DNA of 16,091 bases from Roseiarcus sp050013915 (GCA_050013915.1 JBEKEI010000117.1:1-16091); one strand, 5' to 3'; positions 7,601-14,367 are shown, counted from the stretch's first letter. Notes: generated by a model not told the origin, from the sequence alone. Program-made: numbers and translations.

Positions 7601-8995
7601 TTTCGCCCCGATGGCGCCGATCTCGCGCCGAAGTCCCTGGACGGCCTCGCGCGGATCATGGGCGCGCAGGGAATCGCGCAGCGCGTCGACGAGTTCCTCG
7701 ACCGGCCCCAGCAGGGCTTCTCGCGCGCCGCTTTCGCGGGAAGCCACCACCCGCTGGCTGAGATCGCGGATCGCACCCTCGAGCGCCAGCACCGCATTGC
7801 GCGGGGCGAGATCGGCGAGACTGCGCGACATCGCCGCGAGATCGTCGCGCAGGGCCTCGACGCCCGCCGCGGGCGTCTCGCGCCTCTCGCTCTGTTCCCG
7901 TCGGAGGTCGTCGAGTCGCTGCCCGAGCTTGCGCATCTCGATCTGCAGCCCGCTCGCGACGCCGTCCTGCGCCGCGCTCGCACCGGCGCCGTCGCGCGCC
8001 GCCGGCGCGGCGTCGACCTTGCGCTCGGCGGGGGCGTCGATCGCGAAATTGCGCGAGCCGCGAACGCCGGGCGCGCCTGCATCCAGCTCTCGCCGGCGCT
8101 GCGTGATCTGGGAAACCGCGCTGTCGATGTCGATTCGCGGCCGGTGGCGAGACGCCGCCCGGCTCCTGTCGGACGCCCCGACGCGCCGCGACAATTCGTC
8201 GATCCGCGCCTCGATCGAATCGGCGCCTTCGTCCGCCCTCGGCGCCCGACCGTCCGGCCGCGCTTCCGGCTCGCGCCGGTCCGGCTGCTGTCGCACGATC
8301 CGCTCTTCCAGGCTTTCGAGCCGTCCGACGACATCCTGAAGCGCCTGGCGCTCGCGGCGCCCTCCGGCATCCTCGCGCGCGATGGGATCGGCGACCGATT
8401 CGAGGGCACGCGGCGTCCGCGCGTCGATCGCGCGCGCCGCATGCTGGTCCGCGGGCGCGCTCCGCTTCGACGAGGTCCCGCGTTCCGCCAGCTCCCTGGC
8501 GATTCGATCCTCGAGACTCTCGAGCCGCCCAACGACGTCGTGGAGCGCCGCGCGCTCCTCACGCCGTCCGCCCTGGCTGCGCTCGAACATGCTCGCGACC
8601 GAATCGAGAGCCCGGACGGTGCGGGCTTCCGTCCGGGCGGCCCGGCTTTCGAATCGGTGGATTGCTTCGTCGAGCAATTGTTCGGCGCGCGGCGCATCGT
8701 CGGCTGCGCCGCGCGGGTTGCGCGGACGCGCCCGGGGCGGGTCGCGCTCGCGGCGCCAGCGCCCCTCGAGCGGATCGCCCCGACGCGGAAGCCCGGAAAG
8801 CCGGTCGCCGATTGCATCGAGCCGCTCGTCCTCGTCGAAGTCTTCGGGGTTCACGCCTTGTTCGGCCGCCTGATCGGCGATGACTTCGTCCAGCCATTCG
8901 CCCAGACTCATGCCGGCCCGACGCGCGGCCTCCTGGGCGGCGTCGCGGGTATCCCGGCCGACTCCTCTGACGCTCCAAGCAGCCGCTTTATTCAT
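4622..8995 (-). CDS. PodJ-like polarity/localization protein with Sel1 repeats
   Basis: This very large protein (1457 residues) starts with a conserved module, WSVRGVGRDTRDAAQEAARR then GMSLGEWLDEVI, typical of alphaproteobacterial PodJ-like proteins. A long charged, probably coiled-coil region follows, with two copies of a module around DVVGRLESLE near the N-terminus and a four-copy repeat array at about residues 612-865. One hydrophobic segment lies at about 1134-1154 (ILLGVALVALLAIVVVELGV). After a Pro/Ala-rich linker come about four Sel1-type repeats (about 1235-1390), such as YRLGSLYDKGIGVTRDPVAA. The expected topology is a cytoplasmic scaffold and a periplasmic Sel1 domain, as in Caulobacter PodJ, which organises the cell pole. 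No C-terminal peptidoglycan-binding domain is seen. The ATG at 8995 is preferred to a TTG three codons upstream because it fits the family N-terminus; no strong ribosome site is visible for either. Exact orthology to PodJ is inferred. Confidence 0.85.
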   Translation of the reverse strand: MNKAAAWSVRGVGRDTRDAAQEAARRAGMSLGEWLDEVIADQAAEQGVNPEDFDEDERLDAIGDRLSGLPRRGDPLEGRWRRERDPPRARPRNPRGAADDAPRAEQLLDEAIHRFESRAARTEARTVRALDSVASMFERSQGGRREERAALHDVVGRLESLEDRIARELAERGTSSKRSAPADQHAARAIDARTPRALESVADPIAREDAGGRRERQALQDVVGRLESLEERIVRQQPDRREPEARPDGRAPRADEGADSIEARIDELSRRVGASDRSRAASRHRPRIDIDSAVSQITQRRRELDAGAPGVRGSRNFAIDAPAERKVDAAPAARDGAGASAAQDGVASGLQIEMRKLGQRLDDLRREQSERRETPAAGVEALRDDLAAMSRSLADLAPRNAVLALEGAIRDLSQRVVASRESGAREALLGPVEELVDALRDSLRAHDPREAVQGLRREIGAIGAKLDGLAETSVDPRIFEPILRQIEETRSLLSALAQRPMPLERLERQIGELADRVENLAASPAPHAESARLLASLDEARAQVERSTSATALNSIEARLEEIASRIDQALQRPLAASVINPRALEDLSLRIDGVRQAIEAHHSSPTGAPSDTSLLERAMREISAKLDRPVTASIDANAFEGLFHDLGDRIDQRAAPVVDTAPLEKALRRLEAQPPGPDTAHLEQLMHEISAKLDRPVTAAIDAHAFEDLFHDLGARIDGRPASVDPRRGESETAQLEQLMREISAKLDRPVTAAIDASALEDLFHDLAARIDKRPAVVDTAPFEQALRKLGDRSSPADTGPLEDLMRDISAKLDRASQPAVDASAIETMIQEIGARIDRRPEIVVDTRNFEQSLAAIHDKIEQSALPRSAVEGIEHALESLAGQIAARAGGREGGPVEAMLAELLARLDDIRQALRNSPAPALAAKDDDLFARDLAALRTDQTNADRRLQSTLGGVHDVLETLVDRIGRIEDDVARAGPAPQERNGAAQSAARDRDDGAASAAAAFNAMDSTIRDAPPSSRPTLEQRAERAPLTSPSHAAATPMRSIDGSEFLIEPGAGAPLRASAGDAIAGANPKAAINAHIAAARRAAQAALAEEANNILKDGAKPARDASAGPGGVGKARAFLATRRRPILLGVALVALLAIVVVELGVWRQPSMQKSDNPPVAAPRLAAAESTADSGARPAPAKTEARALDMTPTGAVTAPTAGGPTTRFLSPAPADMIATIPAAAPKGLRDAAAAGDPAAQFELASRLAEGRGLPRDPRAAFSWFDRAAAQGLAPAQYRLGSLYDKGIGVTRDPVAARTWYGKAADAGNARAMHNLAVLIAEGGGAKPDYSQAAGWFHKAGQLGVKDSQFNLAILYARGMGVGQDLGQAWLWFSLAAQQGDADAAKKRDEVAAKMDAKAIAAATAALATFHVSQPAASANDVPSPPGGWDALRSPAPQSTSQPAAASVAPI
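6401..7162 (-). repeat. Four-copy in-frame repeat inside the PodJ-like gene
   Basis: The translated region contains four diverged units of about 55-70 residues. Each has a core ISAKLDR (often followed by PVTA), then an ID/VDA stretch, a helix such as FEDLFHDLGARID, and in most copies a DTxxxEQALxxL segment. The first three copies are highly similar in DNA as well (repeated cores near 7098-7141, 6894-6940 and 6735-6779); the fourth (near 6542-6580) is more diverged. The first and third copies carry the full spacer, while the second has a shorter one, which suggests unequal duplication and trimming. The array lies wholly in the predicted cytoplasmic coiled-coil part. Confidence 0.85.
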
Positions 8996-9103
8996 TTTTC
9001 GCAACCCGTAACCGGGATTTTAGAATCAAAGCGCCACCGGCCCGATTGGCGCCGCCAACCGAATGTTTCTGCTAGCGTGGTGAAAAAATCGTTAATGGTC
9101 TCA

Positions 9104-9128
9104 GGCGCCGCCCAAATCGGCGGGCGCC
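9104..9128 (-). terminator. Candidate terminator hairpin after cmk
   Basis: The hairpin starts two bases after the cmk stop codon. The transcript would read GGCGCCCGCC, GATTTG, GGCGGCGCC, giving nine pairs with one bulged base. A run of six U residues (A-run at 9083-9088 on the plus strand) follows 15 bases further on, further than in a textbook intrinsic terminator. It separates the aroA-cmk unit from the PodJ-like gene. Confidence 0.45.
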
Positions 9129-9129
9129 G

Positions 9130-9765
9130 TCAAGAGCCGTGGCGCCCGCGTCGTTGCTCGACGATGCGCAACGCCGCGGCGAAGGCCGCCTCGACGTTCA
9201 GGCGGCTGGTGTCGAGCAGCGTCGCATCGGGCGCCGCCCTCAACGGGGCCGCGGCCCGGCTGGAATCGCGGGCGTCGCGCTGGGCGATGTCGGCGAGTAT
9301 CGCGCCATAGTCGAACTTTTCGCCACGCGCGGCGAGCTCCAGAGCGCGCCGCTGGGCCCGCGCCTCCGGACTTGCGGTGACGAAAATCTTGATGTCCGCC
9401 GTGGGACAGATCACGGTCCCGATGTCGCGCCCGTCGAGGACGGCGCCGCCCGGCCGCTTCAGAAAGCCGCGCTGGACCTCGATCAGCGCCTCGCGCACGG
9501 CGGGCAAGGCGGCGACGATCGAGGCCGCCTCGCCCATTTCCCGGCTGCGCAGCCGCGGTTCGTCGAAATCGGTCAGGGCGAGACCGCGCGCCGCCGCGAC
9601 CGCGGCGTGGACGTCGCCGAGGTCGCGGCCGCGATCGAGGAGGGCGGCCGCGGTCGCGCGGTAGAGCGAGCCGGTGTCGAGGTGGGGCAGGCCAAAATGC
9701 GCCGCGAGCCGCCGGGCGAGCGTGCCCTTGCCCGAGGCTGCGGGTCCATCGATTGCGATAATCAT
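9130..9765 (-). CDS. cmk: Cytidylate kinase (CMP/dCMP kinase)
   Basis: This 211-residue protein matches the family length. It phosphorylates CMP and dCMP with ATP in the cytoplasm, recycling pyrimidine nucleotides from RNA and lipid turnover. Visible marks are the P-loop GPAASGKGT (7-15), LDTGSLYRA (29-37), the SREMGEAAS segment (74-82) where the family has SREVSxxAS, DGRDIGTVI (111-119), and a C-terminal lid/end region with RDARDSSR and LLDTSRLNVE. The start is the ATG immediately before the nucleotide-binding strand, as in other Cmk proteins. It lies 80 bases downstream of aroA on the same strand, a common alphaproteobacterial pair. The usual next gene, rpsA, is absent; the PodJ-like gene follows instead. 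Confidence 0.95.
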   Translation of the reverse strand: MIIAIDGPAASGKGTLARRLAAHFGLPHLDTGSLYRATAAALLDRGRDLGDVHAAVAAARGLALTDFDEPRLRSREMGEAASIVAALPAVREALIEVQRGFLKRPGGAVLDGRDIGTVICPTADIKIFVTASPEARAQRRALELAARGEKFDYGAILADIAQRDARDSSRAAAPLRAAPDATLLDTSRLNVEAAFAAALRIVEQRRGRHGS

Positions 9766-9803
9766 CCGAAGCGTTCCGCCAAACCCGCCGGCTCATAAGG
9801 CTT

Positions 9804-9839
9804 GCCGGCGCCGCTGTCACGCCTGGCGCGCCGGCGCCG
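9804..9839. repeat. GC-rich repeated 9-mer in the aroA-cmk spacer
   Basis: GCCGGCGCC occurs at 9804-9812 and again at 9830-9838. Overlapping segments (CGGCGCC at 9806-9812 and GGCGCCG at 9833-9839) can pair as a seven-base stem with a 20-base loop in the aroA-cmk transcript. There is no T-run, so it is more likely a processing or stabilising structure than a terminator, or chance. Confidence 0.3.
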
Positions 9840-9845
9840 CGCGCG

Positions 9846-11192
9846 TCAGAAGAATTGCGCGCCCAACGACTCCATGAGCGGCCGGAAGGCGGGGAAGCTC
9901 GTCGCGATCATGGCGGAATCGTCGATCGCCATCGCCTGCCGGGACGCCAGCCCCATGACGAGAAAGCTCATCGCAATGCGATGGTCCAGATGGGTTTCGA
10001 CGCGACCGCCGCCGCGCACCGCCCCGTCGGCGCCCGACACGAGGAGATCGTCGGCCTCGATCGCATGCGCGACGCCCGCCTGCGCCAGACCCGCCGCCAC
10101 CGCGGCGAGACGATCCGATTCCTTGACGCGAAGCTCATGCAGGCCGTGCATCCGCGTCTCGCCGCGGGCAAAGGCGGCGGCGATCGCCAGCACGGGGTAC
10201 TCGTCGATCATGGAAGGGGCGCGCGCCGCCGGGACTGCGACGCCCGTCAGCGCGCTCGCCCGCACGCGCAGGTCGGCGACGTCCTCGCCGCCTTCGAGAC
10301 GCCGGTCGGCGACCTCGATTTGAGCCCCCATTTCGAGAAGAGTCGTCAGCAGGCCGGTGCGCAACGGGTTCATCATCACGCCTTCGATGACGACGTCGGA
10401 GCCCGGAACGATCAGCGCGGCGACAAGCGCGAACGCCGCCGAGGACGGATCGGCGGGGACCACGACCGGGCACGGGCGCAGTTCGGGACGCCCCTGCAGC
10501 GTGATGCGCCGTCCCGTCTCGCCCTCCGGCGCGATCGTCACCTCGGCGCCGAAATGCCGCAGCATCCTTTCCGTATGGTCGCGCGAGGCCTCCGTCTCGA
10601 TCACCGTGGTCGCGCCCGGCGCGTTGAGGCCGGCGAGCAGCACCGCCGACTTGATCTGGGCGGAGGCGACCGGCGTGCGATAGACGATCGGCGCGGGCTC
10701 GCTGGTCCCGCGCAGCACGATCGGACAGCGCCCGCCTTCGGCCTGCGCCACCACCTGCGCCCCCATCAACGCGAGCGGATCGAGGATGCGCCGCATCGGG
10801 CGCTTGCGCAGCGAGGCGTCGCCATCGAACGTCGCGGTGACGGCATGGCCGCCGACGACGCCCATCATCAGGCGCGATCCCGTCCCGGCGTTGCCGAAGT
10901 CGAGCGTGTGTGTCGGGGCCAGCAGCGCGCCCACGCCCATCCCCGATACGCGCCACCGGCCCTCGCCCGTGCGCTCGACTTGCGCGCCGAGCGCCTTGCA
11001 GGCCTCGCCCGTGCGCATGACGTCGTCGCCCTCGAGCAGGCCGGCGATCTCGGTCACACCCCGGGACAGAAGTCCGAATATGAACGCGCGGTGCGAAATC
11101 GACTTGTCGCCCGGCGGGCGCACGCGGCCGCGCAACGGGCCGCCACGGCGGCTGGAGAGCGGCGCGGCCGCAATATCCGGATTCAAAGACAC
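9846..11192 (-). CDS. aroA: 3-phosphoshikimate 1-carboxyvinyltransferase (EPSP synthase, class II)
   Basis: AroA joins shikimate-3-phosphate and phosphoenolpyruvate in the sixth step of the shikimate pathway. From the chosen GTG start it has 448 residues, close to the 455 of the CP4 enzyme. Catalytic motifs are PPGDKSISHR (26-35), SAQIKSAVLLAGLN (177-190), SRDHTERML (203-211), APSMIDEYP (325-333) with Asp330, VKESDRL (356-362) and HLDHRIAMSFLVMGL. SAQxK and RDHTE place it in class II. The phosphoenolpyruvate/glyphosate loop reads DFGNAGTGSRL, with Gly103. The frame stays open upstream to 11303, but the Arg/Ala-rich extra part has no family counterpart. Starting at 11192 places GDK at residues 28-30, against 26-28 in CP4. 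It probably forms a unit with cmk and is divergent from the TIGR02300-type gene. Confidence 0.95.
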   Translation of the reverse strand: MSLNPDIAAAPLSSRRGGPLRGRVRPPGDKSISHRAFIFGLLSRGVTEIAGLLEGDDVMRTGEACKALGAQVERTGEGRWRVSGMGVGALLAPTHTLDFGNAGTGSRLMMGVVGGHAVTATFDGDASLRKRPMRRILDPLALMGAQVVAQAEGGRCPIVLRGTSEPAPIVYRTPVASAQIKSAVLLAGLNAPGATTVIETEASRDHTERMLRHFGAEVTIAPEGETGRRITLQGRPELRPCPVVVPADPSSAAFALVAALIVPGSDVVIEGVMMNPLRTGLLTTLLEMGAQIEVADRRLEGGEDVADLRVRASALTGVAVPAARAPSMIDEYPVLAIAAAFARGETRMHGLHELRVKESDRLAAVAAGLAQAGVAHAIEADDLLVSGADGAVRGGGRVETHLDHRIAMSFLVMGLASRQAMAIDDSAMIATSFPAFRPLMESLGAQFF

Positions 11193-11271
11193 GTTTCTGG
11201 CTCGCAGTCCCGCGGATGTTTCAACCGGCCGGCGGCCCGCCCGCGGGGGGCTGGTAGCATCCGCGGCCGCG

Positions 11272-11283
11272 CGTGTCGACACG
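11272..11283. promoter_or_regulatory. 12-base perfect palindrome between divergent genes
   Basis: CGTGTCGACACG is a perfect palindrome in the region between aroA and the acidic zinc-ribbon gene. It lies 13 bases upstream of a consensus TTGACA hexamer. This is a plausible operator position for a dimeric regulator, but no known regulator motif is recognised. Confidence 0.3.
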
Positions 11284-11296
11284 GCGTGAAAGCGCA

Positions 11297-11325
11297 TTGA
11301 CACGGGCTTTGCGGCCGACTAACCC
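11297..11325 (+). promoter_or_regulatory. Candidate promoter of the TIGR02300-type gene
   Basis: A perfect TTGACA (-35) at 11297-11302 is followed after 17 bases by TAACCC at 11320-11325, a weak -10. The element ends 43 bases before the GTG start of the zinc-ribbon protein. The -35 and spacing are good and the -10 is poor, which is common in alphaproteobacterial promoters. Confidence 0.45.
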
Positions 11326-11368
11326 GAGCCACCGAAAGCGATGCCCAGAGATCAGGGATTTTACCGAA

Positions 11369-11737
11369 GTGGCGAAAGTCGAGCTTGGAAGCAAGCGCCA
11401 ATGCCAGAGCTGCGGCGCAAAATTCTTCGATCTGAACAAGGACCCGATCGTCTGCCCGAAGTGCGGAACAATCTTCCAGGGCGCGGCCCGCACCCAGCGC
11501 GCCGCCCCGAAGGACGAGGAAGAGGAAGAGGAGGCCGCGGCGCCGGCGGGAATCGAACTCGTGCCGCTCGAAGAGGCCGAGGCGGGCGATGAGAAAGTCG
11601 CCGCCGTCGTCGATGACGACATCGAAGTCGAGGACGACGAGACCGTCGAGGACGCCTTCCTCGAGGAGGAGGAAGAAGACGACGACGACGTCGCGGCGCT
11701 GATCGACGGCGACATCGTCAACGACGAGGAGCCGTGA
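11369..11737 (+). CDS. TIGR02300-type acidic zinc-ribbon protein
   Basis: This 122-residue protein begins VAKVELGSKR and carries a compact zinc ribbon (Cys12, Cys15, Cys29, Cys32) around the hallmark KFFDLNKDPIVCPKCGT. The remaining two thirds is extremely acidic (runs of Glu at 50-55 and Glu/Asp at 99-107). This matches the conserved alphaproteobacterial family TIGR02300 ('FYDLN acid domain'), whose function is not established as far as I know. The GTG at 11369 is chosen over the longer open frame from 11273 because the family starts at this AK-ELG sequence; CAGGGA lies about ten bases upstream. A nucleic-acid- or protein-binding role is only inferred from the ribbon and acidic tail. It is divergent from aroA and 154 bases upstream of tRNA-Ala. 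Confidence 0.88.
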   Translation: MAKVELGSKRQCQSCGAKFFDLNKDPIVCPKCGTIFQGAARTQRAAPKDEEEEEEAAAPAGIELVPLEEAEAGDEKVAAVVDDDIEVEDDETVEDAFLEEEEEDDDDVAALIDGDIVNDEEP

Positions 11738-11756
11738 ACCTCCGCCGGCCGCGGAT

Positions 11757-11779
11757 CCGGCCGAAGCCCGGTCGGCCGG
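11757..11779 (+). terminator. Hairpin after the TIGR02300-type gene
   Basis: CCGGCCG at 11757-11763 and CGGCCGG at 11773-11779 form a seven-pair GC stem with a nine-base loop, 19 bases after the stop codon. No T-run follows, so termination would not be of the classical intrinsic type. The tRNA-Ala promoter candidate starts about 20 bases further on. Confidence 0.35.
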
Positions 11780-11799
11780 GAGGCCCGCGAAATCAGAGC

Positions 11800-11828
11800 T
11801 TGTGAGCCGAGCGTCTTTGTGTCTATAC
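11800..11828 (+). promoter_or_regulatory. Candidate promoter of tRNA-Ala
   Basis: TTGTGA at 11800-11805, preceded by C as in the alphaproteobacterial CTTG consensus, is followed after exactly 17 bases by CTATAC at 11823-11828. The tRNA begins 63 bases after the -10. Spacing and hexamers fit a sigma-70-type alphaproteobacterial promoter well. Confidence 0.6.
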
Positions 11829-11891
11829 AGCCGCCCCGCTGCCAACGAACCCGGCCCCAACCGGCGTCGTCCACCGGGTCTGTCAAATTCT

Positions 11892-11968
<77 letters not shown>

Positions 11969-12224
11969 CCCCTTCCCTTGGCCTCTGATTCATCAAGCTA
12001 TTCCGCGTCTCGGTCGTGGCGGCGCCCGCACGGCTCAATGAGCGCGCTCGGCCGAGCCAAAACCGGCGCCGGACAGCAGCCCCATCGCCGAGCCGCCCTC
12101 GTCGGGACGTTCGGAAGAGAGCGCCAGGCGACGCCGGAGCGCCGCTTCTCGGGGCCGCGAAAGCGAAGGCGGGGCGGAGAAACCGCGAATGGCGCGATCG
12201 AACGCGCGGCCGTAACCTGATCTC

Positions 12225-13055
12225 ATGACCGAGTGCGCCAATCTCCAGGAATTCATCGACCGCCACCGCCGGCTCTTCATCTTGACCGGCGCGGGTTGCA
12301 GCACGGGCTCGGGCATTCCCGACTATCGCGACGCCGACGGCCAATGGAAGCGGACGCCGCCGGTGACCTATCAGGCCTTCATGGGCGAGGAAGCGACCCG
12401 CCGGCGCTATTGGGCGCGCAGCCTGCTCGGATGGCGGCGCTTCAGCCGGGCGCGCCCGAACGACGCCCATCGCGCCCTGGCCAGGCTGGAGGCGATGGGC
12501 AGGAGCGAGCTTCTTCTGACCCAGAACGTGGACCGTCTGCATCAGGCCGCCGGCAGCAGCCGGGTGATCGACCTGCACGGGCGGCTCGATCTGGTTCGCT
12601 GCATGGGTTGCGAGGGGAGATTCCCGCGCGACGAGCTGCAGGAGGAACTTGGCCGGCTGAACGCCGGATGGCTCGATCGTGACGCGGCCGATGCGCCCGA
12701 CGGCGACGCCGAGCTCGAAGGCGCCGACTATTCCTCGTTCGCGGCGCCGTCGTGCCGAAGCTGCGGCGGCGTGCTCAAGCCCGACGTCGTGTTTTTCGGC
12801 GAGCGCGTTCCGCACGACCGGGTCGCCGCGGCCGCGCGACAGCTGGAGCAGGCCGACGCCATGCTGATCGTAGGTTCCTCGCTGATGGTCTATTCGGGCT
12901 TTCGCTTCGCTCAAATGGCTGCCGACGCCGGGAAGCCGTTGGCCGCGGTCAACCTCGGCCTGACCCGCGCCGACGCGCTGCTCGCGCTGAAGGTGGAACA
13001 GGCGAGCGAGGCGGCGCTCGCCTTTCTGCTGCGGCCATCGGGCGGCGCCGACTGA
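12225..13055 (+). CDS. NAD-dependent protein deacylase, Sir2 family (class II sirtuin type)
   Basis: This 276-residue sirtuin removes acyl groups from protein lysines using NAD, giving nicotinamide and O-acyl-ADP-ribose. NAD-binding motifs are TGAGCSTGSGIPDYRD (21-36) and TQNVDRLHQAAGS (99-111), with the catalytic His118 in DLHG. A structural zinc site is formed by Cys126/Cys129 and Cys177/Cys180. The VVFFGE motif (188-193) and GSSL follow. GIPDYRD and the overall layout resemble the SIRT4-like class II group common in Proteobacteria. The insert between the zinc pairs is Asp/Ala-rich. The ATG start directly precedes the Rossmann domain; no strong ribosome site is visible. It is convergent with the alcohol dehydrogenase, 50 bases apart, and 257 bases after tRNA-Ala. 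Substrate proteins cannot be deduced. Confidence 0.93.
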   Translation: MTECANLQEFIDRHRRLFILTGAGCSTGSGIPDYRDADGQWKRTPPVTYQAFMGEEATRRRYWARSLLGWRRFSRARPNDAHRALARLEAMGRSELLLTQNVDRLHQAAGSSRVIDLHGRLDLVRCMGCEGRFPRDELQEELGRLNAGWLDRDAADAPDGDAELEGADYSSFAAPSCRSCGGVLKPDVVFFGERVPHDRVAAAARQLEQADAMLIVGSSLMVYSGFRFAQMAADAGKPLAAVNLGLTRADALLALKVEQASEAALAFLLRPSGGAD

Positions 13056-13105
13056 CAGCCGACGAGAGAACGGATGGGCGGCGCCGGGTTCGGGAATCCG
13101 ACCGC

Positions 13106-14260
13106 TCACCACGCCGCGCGGTAGATCGCCAGCGCGTCCGCCTGGGTCAGCGCGCGCGGATTGTTGACCAGAAGCCGCGTCTGGTTCATCGCGTCGGCCG
13201 CCAGCCGCGGCAGCGCGTCCTCGGGAATGCCGACTTCGCGCAGGCGCTGGGGCAGCCCGCAGCGATGCGAGAGATCGGCGAGGCTCTGGGCGAAGGCGGC
13301 CGCGCGCGCCGGAATTTCGACCCGGGCGAGTTCCGGGAACGCGAGCGGCGCGATTTGGGCGTAGGCATCCGGCGCGGTCGCGGCGTTGAAGCGCAAAACG
13401 TGCGGCAGCACGAGGGCGTTGGAGAGTCCGTGCGGCACGTGATAGTGGCCGCCGATGGGATAGGCGAGCGCGTGGACGGCGGCGACCGGCGAATTGGCGA
13501 ACGCCTGCCCCGCCAACATCGCGCCGAGCAGCATGTCGGCGCGGGCGGCGCGGTTCGTCCCGTCGTGCACGGCGCGCTCCAGCGCGCCGCCCATCAGCCG
13601 CAGCGCCTCGCGCGCGAGCGCGCGCGAAACCGGATTGTTGTTGGCGCTTGCGGAGGCATAGGCCTCGATCGCGTGGACCATGGCGTCGATTCCGGTCGCG
13701 GCGGTGACCGCGGGCGGCAGGCCGAGCGTCAGTTCGGGATCGAGCAGCGCCACGTCGGGCAGGATGACCGGCGAGACGACGCCCATCTTCTCGCTCCTCC
13801 CCGTCGTCACAATCGCGATCGGCGTCACTTCGGAACCGGTGCCGGCGGTGGTCGGCGCCAGCAGCAGCGGCAGGCGCGGCCCCCGCGCCTTGCCGACGCC
13901 GTAGATGTCGGCCAGCCGCTCCCTGCCGACCGCGAGCAGCGCAACGAGCTTGGCGACGTCGAGCGATGAGCCGCCGCCGAGCCCGATCACGCCGGTGGAC
14001 CGCGCATCGACCGCCGCGCGGGTCGCGGCGAGCGTGAGCGCCTCGGGCGGATCGGCCTCGACCTCGGCATAGACGGCCGCGTCGACGCCAGCATGCGCCA
14101 GGGATTTCAGCGCGGGCTCGACAAGGCCGGCCTTCACCACCCCGGGATCGGCGACGACGAGAACCCGCGGCCCCAGCCGCTGCGCGGCGATCGCCCCGAC
14201 CGCCCCGATCGCGCCTTCGCCGAATACGATGCTGGGGGCGGTATTGAACGTGAACGTCAT
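13106..14260 (-). CDS. Iron-containing alcohol dehydrogenase (group III)
   Basis: This 384-residue protein has the typical family length. The NAD(P)-binding region has GLGGGSSLDVAK (93-104) and APTTAGTGSEVT (135-146). The metal ligands are intact: Asp192 and His196 in GIDAMVHAIEAY, His263 in VHALAYPIGG, and His277 in VPHG. It should oxidise alcohols or reduce aldehydes/ketones with a divalent metal, usually iron, in the cytoplasm. Maleylacetate reductases belong to the same superfamily and are the main alternative; no aromatic-degradation gene is nearby to support that. The ATG at 14260 is preceded by GGAAGGCG at a suitable distance. The gene lies downstream of tRNA-Val on the same strand (107 bases), so read-through from the tRNA promoter is possible; no convincing promoter of its own is visible in that gap. 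Confidence 0.92.
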   Translation of the reverse strand: MTFTFNTAPSIVFGEGAIGAVGAIAAQRLGPRVLVVADPGVVKAGLVEPALKSLAHAGVDAAVYAEVEADPPEALTLAATRAAVDARSTGVIGLGGGSSLDVAKLVALLAVGRERLADIYGVGKARGPRLPLLLAPTTAGTGSEVTPIAIVTTGRSEKMGVVSPVILPDVALLDPELTLGLPPAVTAATGIDAMVHAIEAYASASANNNPVSRALAREALRLMGGALERAVHDGTNRAARADMLLGAMLAGQAFANSPVAAVHALAYPIGGHYHVPHGLSNALVLPHVLRFNAATAPDAYAQIAPLAFPELARVEIPARAAAFAQSLADLSHRCGLPQRLREVGIPEDALPRLAADAMNQTRLLVNNPRALTQADALAIYRAAW

Positions 14261-14367
14261 CAGACGCCTTCCGGAACTGCGGCCGTCGGCGGGCGCAGGG
14301 CGCGACGATGCGTGACCTCCGCCGCCGGACCGCCGTTCGGGTCAACCCTCTGAATGCAAAAGAGGAA

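Noticed and set aside
4952..9310. A 1452-codon open frame on the plus strand, antisense to the PodJ-like gene
   Set aside because: It mirrors the PodJ-like gene almost end to end. Its translation is Arg/Gly/Ala-rich with no domain, while the minus strand encodes Sel1 repeats, a membrane segment and a family N-terminus. Long antisense frames are expected in such GC-rich genes.
9855..11300. A 481-codon plus-strand frame opposite aroA
   Set aside because: It is an antisense shadow of aroA with His/Arg/Gly-rich sequence and no family match.
11193..11303. N-terminal extension of aroA up to the first possible start at 11303
   Set aside because: The extra 37 residues have no counterpart in class II EPSP synthases and would overlap the control region of the divergent gene. 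The GTG at 11192 gives the usual length.
12046..12057. Palindrome GCTCGGCCGAGC after tRNA-Ala as a terminator
   Set aside because: It has no loop as an RNA hairpin apart from self-complementarity, no T-run, and lies 79 bases after the tRNA.
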